Source: Choricystis sp. odSpoLacu1 (lineage: Eukaryota > Chlorophyta > Trebouxiophyceae). From it: a DNA stretch of 64,000 bases. The position numbers and the translations under genes are program-made. This document shows positions 60,904 to 64,000 of the stretch, piece after piece (within the stretch, counting starts at the first letter, position 1; the number at the start of each line of letters is the position of its first letter). Below the pieces are notes generated by a model. It made no database searches, had not been told where the DNA came from, and saw nothing but the letters and a program-made list of their open reading frames with translations. The DNA lies in the NCBI GenBank assembly GCA_958009055.1, contig OY253660.1, positions 496,001 to 560,000 on the forward strand, in the 5' to 3' direction.

Positions 60904-62894
60904 ATGGCCGACCGCCTGTTCCGCACGCGCTCGGGTGAGTCTCGGGGGCTGGGTGCTGCGCTCCCGCGCTGCCGCGCTGCCGGCCGTGACTTAGCAGGCG
61001 TCCGCATTTGGGCCCCACCAGCCACGGTGGCAGCGCACACTTTATGCGCGGCGAAATCCACGGGAAATGGGGGGGGTGGAGCGAGGGGTGGCGCGCGTTT
61101 GCGGTGTGCACGGCGGCGCTCTGGCCTCGCGCCGTGTCGGGAGCCCGAGGACGCGCCCCCAACCACCCACGTCCCACCCTCTCCTCCCACCCCCAGGCCC
61201 CACCGTCGCCGCCCCCGCCGCCGCCGCCCTGGTCGCGTCCATCGCCATCGCCGCCGCCCTGGCCGCCCGCCACGCGGCCCACCTGCCTTCTGCGACCCTG
61301 GCCGCAGCTGCCGGCGCTGCCCTCGCCCTCGCGGCCGCCGCCGCGCGCGCGGCAGGCGCCTTCCCCTTCCACCGCACCGTCTGGATCCGCGAGTTCGCGG
61401 CGTGGCGCCCCCCTGCCGACTGGTACATGACCTCCACGGAGCTGGTGGCCAAGATTCGGACGTCGGGGTATTTCTCCGAGGGTGCCGCCGACCTGATGGA
61501 GAAAGTGATCGGCACCTCTGGCCTGGGGGAGGCGACCGCCCTGTCGCCCGGCATTCTCAAGATGCAGCATGGTGAGTGTGTGGAGTGTGGAGTCGGGTGG
61601 GGTAGTGGAGGATGAGAGAGAGAGATCCAAGGCGAAAACAAAAAAAACCCTCACCCTCCTCCCTCCCCCTCCCTCTCAGGCACCTACACGTCCACCTACG
61701 ACGACGCCCTGGCCGAGACGGACGTCATTCTGACGGAGACGGTGGCCGACCTGCTGTCCAAGACGGGCATCGACCCTCTGACCATCGATGTGGTGATCAC
61801 GTCCTGCTCCTGCTTTGCGCCCACCCCCTCCATGGCCGCCCACCTCACCAACAAGTTTGGCTTCCGCATGGACGTGCTCACCTACTCGCTGGCGGGCATG
61901 GGGTGCGCGTCCAGCCTGATCTGCGTGGACATGGCCAAACACCTGCTCAAGGTGAGAGGGTTAAAAACGCGTGTTTTTGGTTAAAAAATATATGAAAACG
62001 CGCGCTCAACACTCACACACACCGTTTCTTTCCCCCTTCCTCCCCCACCAGGCCCTGCCCAACTCCAACATTCTCGTCGTCAACCACGAAAACATCACCA
62101 ACTGCTGGTACATCGGGGAGGACCGCTCCATGCTGGTCGTCAACTGCCTGTTCCGGGCGGGTGGCGGGGCGGCGCTGCTGACCAACATGTGGGTGGAGTG
62201 TGGTGGTGGGAGGGCAAGAGAGAGGGAGAAAGAAGAGGGTTTTTGAGGTGTGTTCCGCCGTTGTTTTTTTTTTGGCTCACCCCTCCTTTCCCTCCCGGCC
62301 ACACACCACAGCCCCTCCCCCGCCAACAAGTACGTCCTCACCGACACCGAGCGCACCCACCTGGGCCACCAGGACCCCGCCTACCTGTGCATGGGCAACG
62401 GCACCGACGCCGACGGCAACATGGGCGTCTTCCTGCGCAAAAACGTGATTGAAACTGCGGGCGCCGCGCTGCGCGCCAACCTGACCCGCCTCGCCCCCCG
62501 CGTCCTGCCCTGGACCGAGCTGGCGCGGGCTGCTGCGGATCGCACACGCACCCCCGACTTCACCACCGCGTTTGACACGTTCCTGCTGCACACGGGGGGG
62601 CGCGGCGTCCTCGACTCGCTCCAGAAAGCGCTCTCCCTCAACGACGCGTCCATGCGCCACTCGCGCGCCGCCCTGGCCCGCTTCGGCAACACGTCCGCCG
62701 CGTCCCTGTGGTATGTGCTGGCCCACGTGGAAGCCTTCTCGGGGGTGCGCAGGGGGCAACGCTTCCTGGGCGTCTCGTTCGGCGGCGGGTTCAAGTGCAA
62801 CTCCATGTGCCTGCGCGCCGCGCGCGCGGTGCCGGTGGGCGAGCGCCACCCGGCGTGGGAGCCGATGGACGTGCCGGGGGTGGCGAGCGGGTGA
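60904..62894 (+). CDS. KCS: 3-ketoacyl-CoA synthase (FAE1 type)
   Basis: Exons 60904-60934, 61197-61571, 61680-61951, 62052-62188 and 62312-62894 encode 465 residues. Two hydrophobic segments near residues 15-70 anchor it to the ER. FAE1-type core: [32 protein letters not shown] with nucleophile Cys211, [34 protein letters not shown] with His365, and [16 protein letters not shown] with Asn398, then [12 protein letters not shown] condenses malonyl-CoA with acyl-CoA, the first step of very-long-chain elongation. The exon 4 donor is GTGGGT at 62189, fixed by phase. The tandem FAR could use its products for long-chain alcohols or waxes. Confidence 0.93.
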
Positions 62895-63802
62895 ATGTTG
62901 TTGAGAGTGGTTTTGATTTTGGCCCCGGCTTTTTTCTTTCTTTGGTGGTGTGTTCCCCTCCCCCTTTTTTGACCCCCGCCCCCTTTTATAATCCCTTACT
63001 TAAACGCCCTCCCGCGCAATACACACAACTCCCTGGCCCGGCTTGCATGCTGCGAGCTGCGGCCAGGGTAGATTTCCCCCCCCCCCCCCCCCCAACAACG
63101 CTCCTCCACCTGCGGAGAGACCACCAAAAAAACCTGCCCCCACTTTTTTTATATCCCCTTTTCGACCGCGACCAGTGCGCTTTGGACTGGGCTCCATTGG
63201 TTCAAAAACGCGCTCACCGTGTGTTGTTCCCCCCCCCTACTTTTTTCAAGCGCGGGCCGGGGAAACGGGGGAAAAGGGCCGGGTTGGGGGGCCACAGCGC
63301 CTGACTATGCAAGTTTTTGCCTGTGTCCCCCACACCCGGTTGTGCCCTCGACCCCCTCCCTGGCCCTCCCTTTTGGCTGCGCTGCATGACTTTTTGTTTC
63401 TTCATTGGCCTTTTACCCTCGTCGTGGTGCATTTGCTGCAGGCTTTTTTTTCTTTTCTTGCCCGTCGTGGGCGTCGCTTTGTGAAACACACAAAAAACGC
63501 AACTTTTTTTTTCCTTTCCACACGCGTGGGGCGCGTCTCTCCCTTGTCTCTGGCACGGTCCCCAAAGTGCGCACATCCCACTGCCCTGGGAGCTCGCAAA
63601 GCTGTGTGGGGGGCAGAGGAGGCGCGCACGCACACTGAATCTCACAGTTACGCACCCCCGCGCCGCCCGCGCCCTCCCTGCAGGTCGCGCCTCCAGTGCC
63701 GCCCCCGCATCGCGTGGTCGACACAAAGCGGGAGTGCGTGTGAAGAGGCTGCGCCTCCCCACAGGCTCTTGCTCGTCTAAATTCGCGACACGTATCCTTC
63801 TC
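62895..63802. other. Intergenic, 908 bp, no supported gene
   Basis: The longest gap in the window. Pyrimidine-rich with C-runs (63078-63093, 63230-63236) and many T-runs, and AT-richer than exons. Open frames on both strands are short, lack domains and look like chance. No tRNA or repeat family recognised. Confidence 0.5.
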
Positions 63803-64000
63803 ATGCGTCTCTCCTGCGTCCTCCTCCTTCTTGCCACCCTGCTGCTGGTCGCCTGGACGCCTGCCGCCACCGCAGGCTGCGCCCTGACCGGCTGCGACGG
63901 CGAGGCAGGGGAAGCGGGGGCCTTGAGCGGTGGCGGCGGTGGTGTGTTTGACTCAGGCTGGCTGGCCGCCTTGCTGAACGGAGCAGGGGAGGCGGGCGAA
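63803..64000 (+). CDS. Secreted or membrane protein, 5' part only
   Basis: The frame from the ATG at 63803 is open to the window edge (66 codons). It starts with a textbook signal peptide, MRLSCVLLLLATLLLVAWTP then AATAG, with a likely cleavage after ATA. The exposed part GCALTGCDGEAGEAGALSG is small and acidic, with two early Cys. The identity lies beyond the edge. Confidence 0.55.
   Translation, partial: MRLSCVLLLLATLLLVAWTPAATAGCALTGCDGEAGEAGALSGGGGGVFDSGWLAALLNGAGEAGE

Noticed and set aside
1..64000. Alternative genetic code (TAA/TAG decoded)
   Set aside because: TAG clearly ends several intact genes, and the long conserved genes (KAS, FAR, KCS, CCT2, mannosidase) contain no in-frame TAA or TAG. 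Only two isolated cases exist, so errors are simpler.
1..64000. tRNA, rRNA, CRISPR arrays or transposons
   Set aside because: No cloverleaf with recognisable A and B boxes, no regularly spaced repeats and no transposase motifs were seen by eye. A covariance-model search would be needed to exclude a tRNA with introns.
1..64000. Bacterial contamination (NFU1, FMT, SulP2, bL9 and bL35 are bacterial-type)
   Set aside because: Most neighbours have spliceosomal introns and organellar leaders, and TRAPPC4, CCT2, ADAT3 and DPH1 are eukaryotic.
63000..64000. Telomere or scaffold-end repeats
   Set aside because: No TTTAGGG-like or other tandem telomere repeats. The window simply ends within a gene.

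Overview
The window is nuclear DNA from a very GC-rich, gene-dense eukaryote, most likely a unicellular green alga (chlorophyte). Genes have short spliceosomal introns, mostly 60-250 nt, with GTGAGT or GTGCGT donors and C-rich tracts ending in CACAG. I can support 43 protein genes in 64 kb, about one per 1.5 kb. The gene set points to a photosynthetic eukaryote of the green lineage: a nuclear CysW-type plastid sulfate permease, a KAS II-type condensing enzyme, an anthranilate synthase glutaminase with a plastid-like leader, a lumenal protein with a bipartite leader, a CBM20 starch-binding protein, an FAE1-type 3-ketoacyl-CoA synthase, and plant-type NDUFB10. The species is not resolved. No rRNA, tRNA, CRISPR array, transposon or telomere was recognised.

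Layout. 1-15.9 kb: C2H2 protein, GCK-domain protein, ribosomal bL9, a bicupin interrupted by an in-frame TAA, a small membrane protein, PfkB kinase, a tiny membrane protein, TRAPPC4, an amino-acid transporter, a HAD hydrolase, a pseudokinase, a BSD-like protein, an unknown, an Mpo1-like protein and NFU1. 16-28 kb: fluoride channel (FEX/CrcB), anthranilate synthase beta, a coiled-coil protein, ADAT3, an Ala-rich protein, a Pro-rich protein, NDUFB10, DEAD-box helicase DBP9/DDX56 and a secreted protein. 28-45 kb: methionyl-tRNA formyltransferase, SulP2/CysW, CBM20 coiled-coil protein, DPH1, a second amino-acid transporter, KAS II, a DUF1349 protein and a long WD40 coiled-coil protein. 45-64 kb: GH47 mannosidase, RING-PHD protein, SET methyltransferase, SANT/Myb protein, a coiled-coil protein, bL35, CCT-beta, a small lumenal protein, fatty acyl-CoA reductase (FAR), 3-ketoacyl-CoA synthase (KCS) and a truncated secreted protein.

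Most neighbours are unrelated housekeeping genes. The clearest functional pairing is FAR next to KCS in tandem: KCS elongates acyl-CoA and FAR reduces long acyl-CoA to alcohol. KAS II in the same window supplies upstream plastid C16-C18 chains. About a dozen gene pairs are divergent with only 95-320 bp between start codons, so bidirectional promoters are likely.

A recurring oddity is that reading frames of clearly conserved genes break inside pure G/C tracts. Three genes are each exactly 2 nt out of frame, with the break falling at a (CG)n run. DPH1, DDX56, one transporter, the DUF1349 gene and the WD40 gene break at G or C homopolymers. This is most simply sequence or assembly error, but real slippage or recoding is not excluded. 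TAA terminates none of the 43 genes; the only coding-frame TAA seen is the one inside the cupin.
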